DNA of 64,000 nt, from positions 79,457 through 143,456 of the forward strand of contig CAMWNH010000001.1 in assembly GCA_947175605.1 (NCBI GenBank). The letters run 5' to 3'. Below, one piece after another: positions 15,817-24,762 of the stretch. The notes under the pieces are model-generated. The model saw nothing but the letters and a program-made list of their open reading frames with translations, did not search any database and was not told the DNA's origin. The stretch is from an uncultured Porphyromonadaceae bacterium. GTDB taxonomy: Bacteria; Bacteroidota; Bacteroidia; Bacteroidales; Muribaculaceae. The number at the start of each line of letters is the position of its first letter. Positions within the stretch are counted from its first letter, which is position 1. Both the position numbers and the translations under genes were made by a program.

Positions 15817-16686
15817 TCAATATTCGCTGAAGAGTTTGGGCTTGATGCAGATGCCTGCGCGGAGCTGTGAGTGGAATTGCTTGTAGTCCAGCAGGCCTTC
15901 GCCATAGCCGTTGTAGTATTGCACGAAGAAATACTGATTGTCGCCGCGCAGAATGCGCCACGCAAATTCCACAGTCGTATTCATATTCAGATTCCAGCCC
16001 TGACGTTTGGTCACGGTCACACCACCCACGAAACGCCGGTCGTTGCTCATTACTTGGAAGCCCGTCTGGAACAGGCCCGTATATTTGAGTAGGTCGCGGT
16101 TGTTGCCGCTGTCCACGATCGGAATCCATGCCTTCCCGTGCACCATCAGGTTGGGAGTCACTATGATGTTTGCGGCCAGCGACACCTTGTTCCACGAGCG
16201 GCTCTCGTCGCCGTCGCGCCCGTTGCTCTCGTGTTCTATTATCAGCGAGAGCTTGCCTATGTAGCGGTTCTTCACGAAAAGTGGCTTCGTCAGGCCTATA
16301 CCCGGATTGAAGTTCAGGTCCGTCATAGGCATGGACTCCTGAAGCACGTTCCAGAAGCATTTCTGCGAGTAGAACAGATACAGGTATGTTCCCCACGGAA
16401 GCGTGCTGCGCGTAAGCCTCTGCGCGATGGAGATTTGGAATTTGATATTCGTGTTCATCTTCGTGGGCTTGGGGCCTATCGAAGGTCCGAAGATGAAGTA
16501 ATTGTCCTTGTATAGCCCGAAGTACGGCTGATTGGAAAAGTCGCGTAGCACGCTATCCGTGGTCAGGGGCTCGAAGTCGTGGGTGGTCAGGATCTGTGCC
16601 CCGGTCTCGCGCGGACACACGAGACTCATAAAAGCCAACAGCAGAAGTGCGCTCAGGTGGTGCGTGGTGCAATATTTTCGGGCCAT
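15817..16686 (-). CDS. pldA: Outer-membrane phospholipase A
   Basis: 289 residues with a signal peptide ending TGAQ. OMPLA barrel: FSNQPYFGLYKDNYFIFG start, catalytic IIEHESNGRDG with His and Ser two apart and Asn of the catalytic network in SWNKVSL, and YYNGYGEGLLDY near the end. It hydrolyses phospholipids that reach the outer leaflet, normally as a calcium-dependent dimer. Last gene of the rlmL-purD-membrane protein-pdxB-pldA run, 5 bases after pdxB. Confidence 0.92.
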   Translation of the reverse strand: MARKYCTTHHLSALLLLAFMSLVCPRETGAQILTTHDFEPLTTDSVLRDFSNQPYFGLYKDNYFIFGPSIGPKPTKMNTNIKFQISIAQRLTRSTLPWGTYLYLFYSQKCFWNVLQESMPMTDLNFNPGIGLTKPLFVKNRYIGKLSLIIEHESNGRDGDESRSWNKVSLAANIIVTPNLMVHGKAWIPIVDSGNNRDLLKYTGLFQTGFQVMSNDRRFVGGVTVTKRQGWNLNMNTTVEFAWRILRGDNQYFFVQYYNGYGEGLLDYKQFHSQLRAGICIKPKLFSEY

Positions 16687-16691
16687 ATGCG

Positions 16692-17726
16692 TCAGTCGAT
16701 TTTTCCTTCGGGAGCTTCCCGGCGGAGAGGATAATTGTTTCTGAGAAGTTCGAAATTCTCCGGATTGGCACGCAGGGCTGCCGTATCGGCTTCCGGATCA
16801 TAGCTTTCGGCCACGCCAGTGGCTGTCACGGCGCGGGCGCAGGCCGGGGGCTGCGGCTCGTTGAGATGCACGCGCGGCAGATAAAACATGGTTGTTACCG
16901 CGTCGGCCACCTCCTGCGAGGCACGCACCTTCCCCGCGGCCGAATAGCCTGCGATGTGTGGTGTGGCTATTGCAGCGCGCTCGAGGAGCTCGCGCGAGAT
17001 TTCGGGTTCGTTTTCCCAGCAGTCTATTATAGCGCTCCCCACCAATCCCTTGTCCAGCGCCTGGACAAGTGCCGGGGTGTCCACTATGGCCCCGCGGGCG
17101 CTGTTTATGAGAATCGGAGCGCGGCGCAGTTTGCCGAAGAATGCTTCGTCCGCCATGTGGTAGGTAGCGTGCTCGCCCTCGCGGGTCAGGGGAGTATGGA
17201 AGGTGATGATGTCCGCCTCGGCTGCTATCTCGTCAAGGGTTGCCCAGTCGTCGCCCCCTTCGGCTGCCTGGCGCGGAGGGTCGTAGCGAAGCACACGCAT
17301 ATCCAGCGCGCGGGCCCAGCGCTCAACGATGCTTCCAACGTGGCCCACCCCGATTATGCCGATGGTATGAGCGCCTATAGGCTTGCATATCACACGCATG
17401 AGCGATGCGAACACATACTGTGCCACAGCCGGTGCGTTGCAGCCCGGAGCATTCACTACAACGATGCCTCGCGAGGCGCACCATTCCGTGTCGATATGGT
17501 CCGTGCCTATCGTCGCCGTGGCCACCAGGCGGCAGCGCGAGCGCCCCAGCAGAGCCTCGTCGCAGCGTGTGCGCGTGCGCACGATCAGCGCGTCGCAGTT
17601 TTCCACAGCCTTGGGCGTGATTTCCTCCGAGGGAAGATAGCGCACGTTCGAGGCATACTGTTCCAGCACGCCCCGCAGGTAAGGCACGTTTGCCTCCACG
17701 ATGATATTCAGAAAAGGATTTGGCAT
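16692..17726 (-). CDS. pdxB: Erythronate-4-phosphate dehydrogenase
   Basis: 344 residues from MPNPFLNIIVEANVPY. NAD-dependent step in the DXP-dependent branch of pyridoxal 5'-phosphate synthesis. D-2-hydroxyacid dehydrogenase features: ATATIGTDHID, nucleotide motif GIIGVGHVGSIVERWA, INSARGAIVDTPALVQAL with catalytic Arg, ENEPEI, and TPHIAGYSAAGKV with catalytic His. The GYSAAGK motif and C-terminal domain distinguish PdxB from SerA. It overlaps the end of the upstream membrane protein gene by 19 bases. Confidence 0.92.
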   Translation of the reverse strand: MPNPFLNIIVEANVPYLRGVLEQYASNVRYLPSEEITPKAVENCDALIVRTRTRCDEALLGRSRCRLVATATIGTDHIDTEWCASRGIVVVNAPGCNAPAVAQYVFASLMRVICKPIGAHTIGIIGVGHVGSIVERWARALDMRVLRYDPPRQAAEGGDDWATLDEIAAEADIITFHTPLTREGEHATYHMADEAFFGKLRRAPILINSARGAIVDTPALVQALDKGLVGSAIIDCWENEPEISRELLERAAIATPHIAGYSAAGKVRASQEVADAVTTMFYLPRVHLNEPQPPACARAVTATGVAESYDPEADTAALRANPENFELLRNNYPLRREAPEGKID

Positions 17727-18688
17727 AGGAAGAGGATAATGTAGGAGGCAACGATTATCAGCGGGCCCAGACCCGTGCGTTCGCCGCGATGTGAGCTGAA
17801 GTAGCCCGCCACTTCGAAGGCCGCGCAGTAGTTGAGCAGCGGTATATAGAGTATGATGGTCTGGTAGTCCACGACCATGCCCGCGAGCGTGGCCAGCGAC
17901 ACCGTGGCTATCGCGCCGCTGTACGCACGGGCCCGTGCGTTGTATGCTATGGTCTTCATTACGTTCATGACGAACGAGCCCACCGTGAGCAACGAAGTCA
18001 GTCCCACCGTAATCAGCAGCAGGCCGGCGGTTGTGGAAGTGAGTCGGCTGAAGATGTTCACAAGCTCCGGCATGTGCAGTTGCTCGAGGCTCACGAGCCC
18101 GAAGGCAGCCATTATCCACCAGGGGGTGATGAGGCCCAGTATGGCAGCTGTTATGGTGCGCCCGTTGAAGATGCGCATCTGTCCGCAGCCCAACAGGAAT
18201 ATCGGGATATACACCAGAAAGCAGTACTGCGTGGCGCTGCATGCGCTTAGGGCAAGAAAGACCAGGAAAATGCGTCGCGTGCGCACGGCCGAGCGGTAGC
18301 AGCTGAACAGCAGCATCATGCATCCCGCCACTACAACGGCCAGCAGAAGTCCGGTATAGACCTGTCCGCTTAGTCCGGGTGTAGCCAGCTGGAAGGCCGC
18401 GAACAAGGCCATAGGCAGCGCCGTCTGCGAGCGCAGAACATTGAAGAACCGCGAAGTCAGCGCCGCTGCAAGCACCAGAAGGCAGTTGCCCGCAAGCGCA
18501 AATACGAAGTTGGGCCATCCCGGTGCAACCCATTCCGCCGCAGATGGCAGGATGAAGCCCGCATCGCCCGTCAAAGCCGGATATTCGTGCAGACCATGGG
18601 CCGCCAACATACCTCCGAAGGCCAGCGTGAGCATCAGCACGGCAAAGCCTTTGGTGTGTATATAGCGGGTGAGGTCGGCGTATTTCAC
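17708..18688 (-). CDS. Polytopic membrane protein, function unknown
   Basis: 326 residues if it starts at GTG 18688, 19 bases after the purD stop; a longer reading from ATG 18742 would overlap purD by 35 bases and adds a polar, unhelpful N-terminus. About nine hydrophobic segments (GFAVLMLTLAFGGML, FVFALAGNCLLVLAAAL, VYTGLLLAVVVAGCMMLL, ITAAILGLITPWWIMAAF and others), ending GPLIIVASYIILFLCQILF. No catalytic motif or family is recognised. Position between purD and pdxB and overlap with the latter suggest co-transcription but do not reveal a role. Confidence 0.75.
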   Translation of the reverse strand: MKYADLTRYIHTKGFAVLMLTLAFGGMLAAHGLHEYPALTGDAGFILPSAAEWVAPGWPNFVFALAGNCLLVLAAALTSRFFNVLRSQTALPMALFAAFQLATPGLSGQVYTGLLLAVVVAGCMMLLFSCYRSAVRTRRIFLVFLALSACSATQYCFLVYIPIFLLGCGQMRIFNGRTITAAILGLITPWWIMAAFGLVSLEQLHMPELVNIFSRLTSTTAGLLLITVGLTSLLTVGSFVMNVMKTIAYNARARAYSGAIATVSLATLAGMVVDYQTIILYIPLLNYCAAFEVAGYFSSHRGERTGLGPLIIVASYIILFLCQILF

Positions 18689-18707
18689 TTCGGGGGGGCG
18701 GTGTGGC

Positions 18708-20003
18708 TTAGTTCTGTTTGTCGGCCAGAGCCTGCAGGTCACGGCCTATGTCGCGGCGGAAGTACATGCCGTCGAAACGTATGGTGTCCAGAGCGGCATA
18801 GGAGGCTGCGAGCGCCTCGCGCGGTGTAGCGCCATAGGAGCTCACGGCAAGCACGCGGCCGCCGGAGGTCAGAAGCACGGGGCCGTCAAGGCGCGTTCCG
18901 GCATGGAACACTACCGTGGTGCCGTCGGGTGCGGGCACGCCTTCGATTTTCTTTCCCTTCTCGTAGGCCTCGGGGTAGCCGCCACTCACGGCCATGACCG
19001 TAGCTGCCGCACGCGGATCTATGTCCAGGGGAAGGGTCCCCAGCGAGCCGCGGGCTGCGGCTGCCATGAGTTCAACCAGGTCGGAAGCCACGCGCAGCAT
19101 CACTACTTCAGTCTCCGGGTCGCCCATGCGCACGTTGTACTCGATCACCATCGGCTCGCCGTCGACATTGATAAGGCCGAAGAAGATGAATCCGCGGTAG
19201 TCCGTACCGTCCTTGATGAGGCCCTCGACAGTCGGGCGCACGATGCGCTCCTCCACTTTCTTCATGAACTCGGCGTCAGCGAACACAACGGGGCTCACGG
19301 CACCCATGCCGCCCGTGTTGAGGCCCGTATCGCCCTCGCCTATGCGCTTGTAGTCCTTCGCCACGGGCAGGAGACGGTAGCCGCCGTGTCCGTCCGTAAG
19401 GGCGAACACGCTGCATTCTATGCCCTTGAGGAACTGTTCGATGACCACACTCGCGCTGGCCTTGCCGAACTTGCCGCCAAGCATCTCGGCAAGAGTCTTG
19501 CGGGCCTCCTCGAGGGTCTCGGGAATGATTACGCCCTTGCCTGCGGCAAGGCCGTCGGCCTTCAGCACGTAGGGCGGATTCAGTGTTTCGAGGAAGGCGT
19601 AGCCTTCTTCGATTGTCTCGGGAGTGAAGGTGCGGTATGCCGCCGTGGGGATGCCGTGGCGCGCCATGAAACGCTTGGCGTGGTCCTTGCTGGCCTCAAG
19701 CATTGCACCGGCCTGCGACGGGCCAACCCATAACGGCTTCTCCGCATCGATGGCGCGGAAATGGTCCACGATGCCGGCTACCAGCGGGTCTTCGTTGCCC
19801 ACCACTACCATGTCGATGTTCTTTTCGGCGATAATCTTACCTATGGCATCGAAGTCGAGGGGCGAGGCGGCGATGTTTGTGCCGAAAGCACCCGTCCCGC
19901 CGTTGCCGGGGGCTATGTAGAGCTGTTCGCAAAGCGGACTTTGACTGATTTTCCATGCCAGGGCGGCTTCGCGGCCGCCACTGCCGAGCAGAAGTATGTT
20001 CAT
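18708..20003 (-). CDS. purD: Phosphoribosylamine-glycine ligase
   Basis: 431 residues. Second step of purine synthesis: ATP-dependent joining of glycine to phosphoribosylamine. Seen: start MNILLLGSGGREAALAWKI, VGPSQAGAMLEASKDHAK, VLKADGLAAGKGVIIPET of the ATP-grasp domain, NTGGMGAVSPV, YNVRMGDPETEVVM, and AVSGGYPEAYEKG. Full length. It starts 36 bases after rlmL. Confidence 0.96.
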   Translation of the reverse strand: MNILLLGSGGREAALAWKISQSPLCEQLYIAPGNGGTGAFGTNIAASPLDFDAIGKIIAEKNIDMVVVGNEDPLVAGIVDHFRAIDAEKPLWVGPSQAGAMLEASKDHAKRFMARHGIPTAAYRTFTPETIEEGYAFLETLNPPYVLKADGLAAGKGVIIPETLEEARKTLAEMLGGKFGKASASVVIEQFLKGIECSVFALTDGHGGYRLLPVAKDYKRIGEGDTGLNTGGMGAVSPVVFADAEFMKKVEERIVRPTVEGLIKDGTDYRGFIFFGLINVDGEPMVIEYNVRMGDPETEVVMLRVASDLVELMAAAARGSLGTLPLDIDPRAAATVMAVSGGYPEAYEKGKKIEGVPAPDGTTVVFHAGTRLDGPVLLTSGGRVLAVSSYGATPREALAASYAALDTIRFDGMYFRRDIGRDLQALADKQN

Positions 20004-20039
20004 CGCTGTGGGTGTTGGGTATATATGGTGGGTAAATTA

Positions 20040-21653
20040 TTAATCTTCAGTCTTGTTTTCCTGAGCTGCATCGCCGCCTCTCTTGCGCCAGCCCATGGCC
20101 GGGCGGAAGCTGGCCCGCTCCTCCTTGTCGGGCGATATGGATGGCCCGCGTCCGAAGCTCTCGAGCCGCAGGCGTCCGCGCGCACCGATATCGCCCGTAT
20201 CGCGGCGTCCGAAATGGCGCGGCTCGCGCTCCTTGTCGAATGTCTTGCGCTCACGGTCGAAAGGCTTGCCTCCCTTCTCGAAAGGCTTTCTGTCCTTGCC
20301 GGATGGCTTCCGTTCTCTGTCGAAAGGTTTGCGTTCTTTGTCGAAAGGCCTGCGGTCCCGCTCGCCGGGCTTGCGGTCGCGGCCGAAGGGCTTGCGATCC
20401 TTATCGAATTTCTTTCGTTCAAAGCCGCCGCTCTTCTTTGCAGGGCCATCGGGTTTTTCGTCCTTGATTCTGCCGCCGGCAGCGCGGAAATCGCGTTTCG
20501 ACCCCTCGAATATCACGTATTCGCGAAGCTCGCAGTCCAGACCGCCGTTGTTCACGGCTTCCTTTTGCGAGGGCGCAAGGCCTATTTCGTGGAAGTATTC
20601 GTCTTTATATCCGATTATCCAGGCGTGATAGCCCGTGAACACGTGCTTCAGCTTGGTTCCGATGGTGCGATACAGTGCTTCCATGTCCGGGGCTGAAATA
20701 CGCTGGCCGTAGGGCGGGTTGGTCACGAGGATGCCGCTCGGACGGGGCGCGTCTGACTCCTCCCATTTGCTCAGCGGTTTTACTTCTACCGTGACATATC
20801 GCGACACACCCGCCCCCTTTAGGTTCTCGCGGCTTATCTCCACGGCCTTGGGCGAGATGTCCGCGCCCACGATGGGATGGCTTGGCGTGCGTTCGGCGCT
20901 GTCGTCGTTGTAGAGCGTTTCGAAAAGCTCTTTATCGAAGTCGGGCCATGTTTCGAAAGCATAGTGCTGGCGGAAGACGCCGGGGAAAATATTGGCTGCG
21001 ATCAGGGCCGCTTCCACAAGGAAAGTGCCCGAGCCGCACATGGGATCCACGAAAGGCGTGTCGCCGCGATAGCCGCTCTTGAGGATTATGCCGGCGGCAA
21101 GCACTTCGTTGATGGGAGCTTCCGTCTGTCCGCCCAGACGGTAGCCGCGCTTGTGCAGGCTCTCGCCCGAGGAGTCGAGCGACACCGAGACGTCGCGGCC
21201 ATGGATGTGCACGTTCAGTATGATGTCTGCATTTTCGAGGCGTACGCGCGGCCGGCTGTCAGGTCCGTAGTGGTCGCGGAACCAGTCAACGATGCCGTCC
21301 TTCACGCGATAGGTGGCGAAGCGCGTGTGCGTGAACTCATCGCCGAATGCCACCGTGTCGATGCTGAATGTCTTCTCCTGATCCAGCAGCGTGCTCCAGT
21401 CGTAGGCCTTGATGTGTTCATAGAGTTCGTCGGGCGTGGATGCCTCGAACTTGTAGAATGGCTTCAGGATGCGTAGTGCCGTGCGGCAGCAAAGGTTCGC
21501 GCGATAGAGGGTCTCGAGTGTGCCCTCGAAGCTCACCATACGGCGTCCCGGTTCTACATTTGTGGCTCCTATGCCGCGAAGCTCCTCGGCCAGTACGTCT
21601 TCAAGCCCCTGAAAGGTCTTGGCAACCATTTCGAATGCGGGTGCAGTTGTCAT
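20040..21653 (-). CDS. rlmL: THUMP-domain 23S rRNA guanine methyltransferase with repeat tail
   Basis: 537 residues. Residues about 1-160 contain the THUMP RNA-binding region (FQGLEDVLAEELRGIGA start), followed by a Rossmann methyltransferase with VDPMCGSGTFLVEAALIAAN and catalytic NPPYGQRIS, matching the N-terminal RlmL half of E. coli RlmKL (N2-methylguanosine in 23S rRNA). After residue about 395 there is a 110-residue tail made almost only of Lys, Arg, Asp, Glu, Pro and Phe with repeats of the form (F-D-R-E-R-K-P)n, then GRRDTGDIGARGRL. The tail is probably disordered and RNA-binding. Own promoter at 21692. Confidence 0.88.
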   Translation of the reverse strand: MTTAPAFEMVAKTFQGLEDVLAEELRGIGATNVEPGRRMVSFEGTLETLYRANLCCRTALRILKPFYKFEASTPDELYEHIKAYDWSTLLDQEKTFSIDTVAFGDEFTHTRFATYRVKDGIVDWFRDHYGPDSRPRVRLENADIILNVHIHGRDVSVSLDSSGESLHKRGYRLGGQTEAPINEVLAAGIILKSGYRGDTPFVDPMCGSGTFLVEAALIAANIFPGVFRQHYAFETWPDFDKELFETLYNDDSAERTPSHPIVGADISPKAVEISRENLKGAGVSRYVTVEVKPLSKWEESDAPRPSGILVTNPPYGQRISAPDMEALYRTIGTKLKHVFTGYHAWIIGYKDEYFHEIGLAPSQKEAVNNGGLDCELREYVIFEGSKRDFRAAGGRIKDEKPDGPAKKSGGFERKKFDKDRKPFGRDRKPGERDRRPFDKERKPFDRERKPSGKDRKPFEKGGKPFDRERKTFDKEREPRHFGRRDTGDIGARGRLRLESFGRGPSISPDKEERASFRPAMGWRKRGGDAAQENKTED

Positions 21654-21691
21654 ATCTCAAACGTCAGTTTTTTCAATAGTCTATTCTGCTG

Positions 21692-21722
21692 CAAAAGTAA
21701 TCAAAATCCCACAAACCGCAAA
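21692..21722 (-). promoter_or_regulatory. Promoter of the rlmL-purD run
   Basis: Minus-strand TTTTTG, with TTTG ending at 21719, 19 bases, TACTTTTG (21692-21699). Leader about 35 bases. Confidence 0.65.
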
Positions 21723-21760
21723 AATAAAACGTCCTCCCGGACAATGCAGGAGGACGTTTT
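21722..21760 (-). terminator. Terminator of the subtilase gene
   Basis: A 12-bp perfect stem AAAACGTCCTCC/GGAGGACGTTTT (21726-21737, 21749-21760) with an 11-base loop. The minus strand continues ATTTTTGCGG. Confidence 0.9.
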
Positions 21761-21787
21761 AGCGAATAATTTTAATTTAGTCGAGGC

Positions 21788-24085
21788 TTAGCGGATAACC
21801 ACCTTGCGTGCGTCGGTGCGGCCGTTGTCGGCGGTGCTGCGGAGCACATACACACCGGGAGCAGCGCCTTCGGCGTCGAGCACGGCAGTGTCGCCGCCGG
21901 CGCTTGCGGTTGCTGCGAGGCTGCCGCTCAGGCTGTAGAGTTCTACGCGGATACCGGCTGCGCCTGCTGCGAACACTTCGAATGCACGGCGTCCTGCGGG
22001 GCTTACGACAAAGTCGGAAGCGTCCACCGCTACGTCAGCCACGCCGGCGGGATCAAGCACCATCTTAAGGCCTTCGAGAGCGTTGATGCGGCCTGCGCCG
22101 AAGCGGTAGGGTGCGGCGTAGTAGTACTGATCCTTAACTGCGGTAGCGTCGATGATCTTCAGCACGTCGGTCGAGGTCAGCGTGGGATCGGCCTGCAGCC
22201 AGGTGGCGATTACGCCGGCCACGAAGGGCGATGCCATCGACGTACCCGACATCTCGGACCAGTAGTAGTTGCGGTTGGTTTTGTTGACGCTCTTCGTTAC
22301 CAAGCCCGAAGCTTGTGCGATTTCCGGAGCCTTCGCCGGGTCGAGCTTTTCGGTGTAGTAGGAGCTGATGGACGAAACTACACCCAGGCCGGGACCGGCC
22401 ACATGGGGCAGCTGGCGACCGTCGAAGCTCGTACCGTACGACGAGAAGTCCGTGATGTCGTTGTCCGTATAAGCGCGATAAGTGAGTTTGCCGCCGAAGG
22501 AGGGGATGACGTTCGAGGCGGTGTAGGCGCCCACTGCAATCACACCCTTGGCCGTGGCGATGCCGTTGATGGAGTTCGCGGGCGAACCGCTCACATAGCC
22601 GTCGACATTAAAGGAGTTGAAGGCGAAATTGCCTGAGGCGAAAATGTCCACACTCTTGCCGTTCGTACCTTCTACCACGATGCCGGGCATGTAGGCGCTG
22701 CTACCGCCATTGGGCTGGAAGGAAACCATCACGTTATAGCGGTTGTTGTTGGGGTCGATCTTCGAGGAGAAGAACACTGCGCCCTGCTTGCCGTATGCCA
22801 CGTCGAAGAATTCGTTGTGGATGTAGCCGGAAGCGGTGTAGTAGGAGCCCGTGATCACTTTCATGGTCGACTGCTCGTCGGTCGAGTTCAGGTTCTGGTC
22901 CAGAGTATAGCTCCAGTCCACCTTGCCCGTGTTTCTGTTGTAGAGCTGCAGCGTAACCTTGTAGATGCTGGCGTCAGCGCCCCAGATGTCCACGCGGCCG
23001 GCAGAGGTGGCGGAGGCTGCGGGGAAGGTCTTCACCTGATTGGAGGCTGCGGTGAAGTCCTTGTGGATCGATACATTGTCCGCACCTTCGTTACCGGCCG
23101 ATACGCAGATGATCATGTCGTTGGCCACACTCGAAAGATAGCGCGAGTTGGCATCCGAGCCATCGTGAGGACCGTAGTTGTGGCCCAGAGAGATGTTCAT
23201 TACGGCCGGCTTGCCCTGGCTTTTGGCGTAGCTGTAGATCTTTTCGGCGGCAACGAGGATGTTCTGACCCTCGGTGGTGCCGCAGGCAATGGCGATGTCG
23301 GCGCCTGCAGCCGGACCACGGTAGTCCGTGTCGGAGGTCCAGCGGTTTGTGCCCGTCTGGTTGCCGCCGGTGCGCGAGTTGAGGAATGCTACCTTCGAGA
23401 ATTTCTCGCCGTGGCTGCCGAAACTGCCGGCCATGCAACCTAACACGTGTGTGCCGTGGGTGTCGCCGGTGGGGTCGGTCGTGAAGTTGGCGATCTTCGT
23501 GGGGGTGTCGTATGTGCTCACGGCGCTGTTGGAGCCCGTGATCACGAACACACGCGACGCACGCGACTTACCGTCTGCGCCCAGGAAGTTGGGATGGTTG
23601 GGGTCGAGACCCGAGTCCATCAGGCCGACGATTACGCCCGTGCCGTCATACGACTTGCCGCCGATTTCGGCCGAGCCGTTTATGACTTCATTTGCCTGGG
23701 TGTTTTTCTTGGCCGAGAAAAGCAGAGGCTGCGCATCATAGCTCAGGGAGATGGAGCGCACCTCGGGCATTTCCGAGGCGAGCAGCATTTCGGGTGCCGA
23801 CATGCGCACGATGGCCATATCCTCGCGTGAAGCGATGATTTCATAGCCGCGCGCTTCAAGCGAGGAGAGGTCCTCGCCGGGAGCGAGCGTCACGATTACG
23901 CTCACCTTGTCCTCTATACCCATAGGTGCCGGAACGGCAAGCTCTCCGCTGCGGCTCTGGACCTGAGATTCCATTACGCGGGCGGCAAGAGTTGCAGCCG
24001 AAAGGTCAAGCTTCGACTGGGCCGACGAGCCCAGCGCAGCTGCGGCTGCGAGAGAGAGAAGTAATATTTTTTTCATATCTGTCAT
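21788..24085 (-). CDS. Secreted S8 subtilisin-like protease
   Basis: 765 residues; the signal peptide may start at the inner Met (24076, MKKILLLSLAAAAALGSSAQ). Residues about 55-130 look like an I9-type pro-domain. Catalytic Asp in GLMDSGLDPNHPNF, His in DTHGTHVLGCMAGSF, oxyanion Asn region in NISLGHNYG, and Ser in MSGTSMASPFVAGVIATW. A large insert (about 380-560) sits between His and Ser. The last 70 residues (RVELYSLSGSLAATASA, APGVYVLRSTADNG, ARKVVIR) form a beta tail like type IX sorting domains, so secretion to the surface is inferred. Single-gene unit. Confidence 0.9.
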   Translation of the reverse strand: MTDMKKILLLSLAAAAALGSSAQSKLDLSAATLAARVMESQVQSRSGELAVPAPMGIEDKVSVIVTLAPGEDLSSLEARGYEIIASREDMAIVRMSAPEMLLASEMPEVRSISLSYDAQPLLFSAKKNTQANEVINGSAEIGGKSYDGTGVIVGLMDSGLDPNHPNFLGADGKSRASRVFVITGSNSAVSTYDTPTKIANFTTDPTGDTHGTHVLGCMAGSFGSHGEKFSKVAFLNSRTGGNQTGTNRWTSDTDYRGPAAGADIAIACGTTEGQNILVAAEKIYSYAKSQGKPAVMNISLGHNYGPHDGSDANSRYLSSVANDMIICVSAGNEGADNVSIHKDFTAASNQVKTFPAASATSAGRVDIWGADASIYKVTLQLYNRNTGKVDWSYTLDQNLNSTDEQSTMKVITGSYYTASGYIHNEFFDVAYGKQGAVFFSSKIDPNNNRYNVMVSFQPNGGSSAYMPGIVVEGTNGKSVDIFASGNFAFNSFNVDGYVSGSPANSINGIATAKGVIAVGAYTASNVIPSFGGKLTYRAYTDNDITDFSSYGTSFDGRQLPHVAGPGLGVVSSISSYYTEKLDPAKAPEIAQASGLVTKSVNKTNRNYYWSEMSGTSMASPFVAGVIATWLQADPTLTSTDVLKIIDATAVKDQYYYAAPYRFGAGRINALEGLKMVLDPAGVADVAVDASDFVVSPAGRRAFEVFAAGAAGIRVELYSLSGSLAATASAGGDTAVLDAEGAAPGVYVLRSTADNGRTDARKVVIR

Positions 24086-24139
24086 TGAATAATCGAAGTG
24101 TGATAATCAAAACGAAAGGAAAAATTCCGAATTAGTTTG

Positions 24140-24147
24140 CAAAGATA
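24140..24147 (-). promoter_or_regulatory. Promoter of the subtilase gene
   Basis: TATCTTTG on the minus strand, about 55 bases before the ATG. The -33 region is not clear. Confidence 0.5.
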
Positions 24148-24260
24148 ACACATTTTTTCGTCATTTCCATGTTTTCGGACCAAAAAAATCTAAAAAACCA
24201 TGATTTATCGCCATAAAATTGCTTCGAAATGTGAAAATGGAGTTGTGATATTTATGTTTT

Positions 24261-24280
24261 ATGGTTGTGAACGCAACCAT
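24261..24280. promoter_or_regulatory. Probable MarR operator
   Basis: ATGGTTG, 6 bases, CAACCAT: a perfect 7-bp inverted repeat ending 26 bases before the MarR start codon. Size and spacing fit operators bound by MarR dimers, so autorepression is inferred. Confidence 0.6.
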
Positions 24281-24306
24281 TTTCCTGTTTCAAGCGTTAT
24301 AAGGAC

Positions 24307-24741
24307 ATGAAAAAGGAAAACAAAATGTATGGAATGCCCAATGTGGGGTGCATGATCGGTACGGCCTATCAGTGTTTGGTAGGGCAGCTCGATGAAATAC
24401 TGCGGGAGGAGCTGCCTGAAGTGACTGTCCCGGAGTACATGATCCTGCGTTCCCTCTATTTCCGCGACGGTATGCAGCAATGCGATATCGCGGAGATGGT
24501 TGGAAGAGATAAGGCCGTAGTATGTCGCACGGTGAAGGCTATGGTCTCAAAAGGTTATGTGCGCACGGAATCCGAAAGCCACAAGTGCCTGAGGGTGTTC
24601 CTCACATCAAAAGCCGAGTCCGTAAAGGCCAAGGTCCTGCAAATAGCGGCCGGCCGACAGAAGGCTCTGGAAAGCGTTATCGGGCCTGAATGTGTATCCG
24701 TGTTTTCCGATTGTCTGAAAAAAATAATTGAGTCAAAATAA
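24307..24741 (+). CDS. MarR-family regulator
   Basis: 144 residues. Winged helix: EYMILRSLYFRDGMQQCDIAEM, recognition helix VGRDKAVVCRTVKAMVSKGYV, and a wing with ESHKCLRVFLTSKAE. Seven Cys are spread through the chain, which would suit a thiol-based redox switch; this is inference. It heads a three-gene unit with a DsbA-like protein and a metallo-hydrolase and has a palindrome in front. This is a typical arrangement for a local repressor of stress genes. Confidence 0.9.
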   Translation: MKKENKMYGMPNVGCMIGTAYQCLVGQLDEILREELPEVTVPEYMILRSLYFRDGMQQCDIAEMVGRDKAVVCRTVKAMVSKGYVRTESESHKCLRVFLTSKAESVKAKVLQIAAGRQKALESVIGPECVSVFSDCLKKIIESK

Positions 24742-24762
24742 ACTTTTAATGAAAGGAATACT

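Noticed and set aside
15743..16396. Extended pyrH frame of 454 codons
   Set aside because: The extension crosses pldA in another frame and the pyrH promoter; the UMP kinase fold begins exactly at the ATG at 15742.
18689..18742. Earlier ATG for the membrane protein between purD and pdxB
   Set aside because: Adds a polar stretch inside the purD 3' end before the first membrane helix; the GTG at 18688 is more likely, though not proven.
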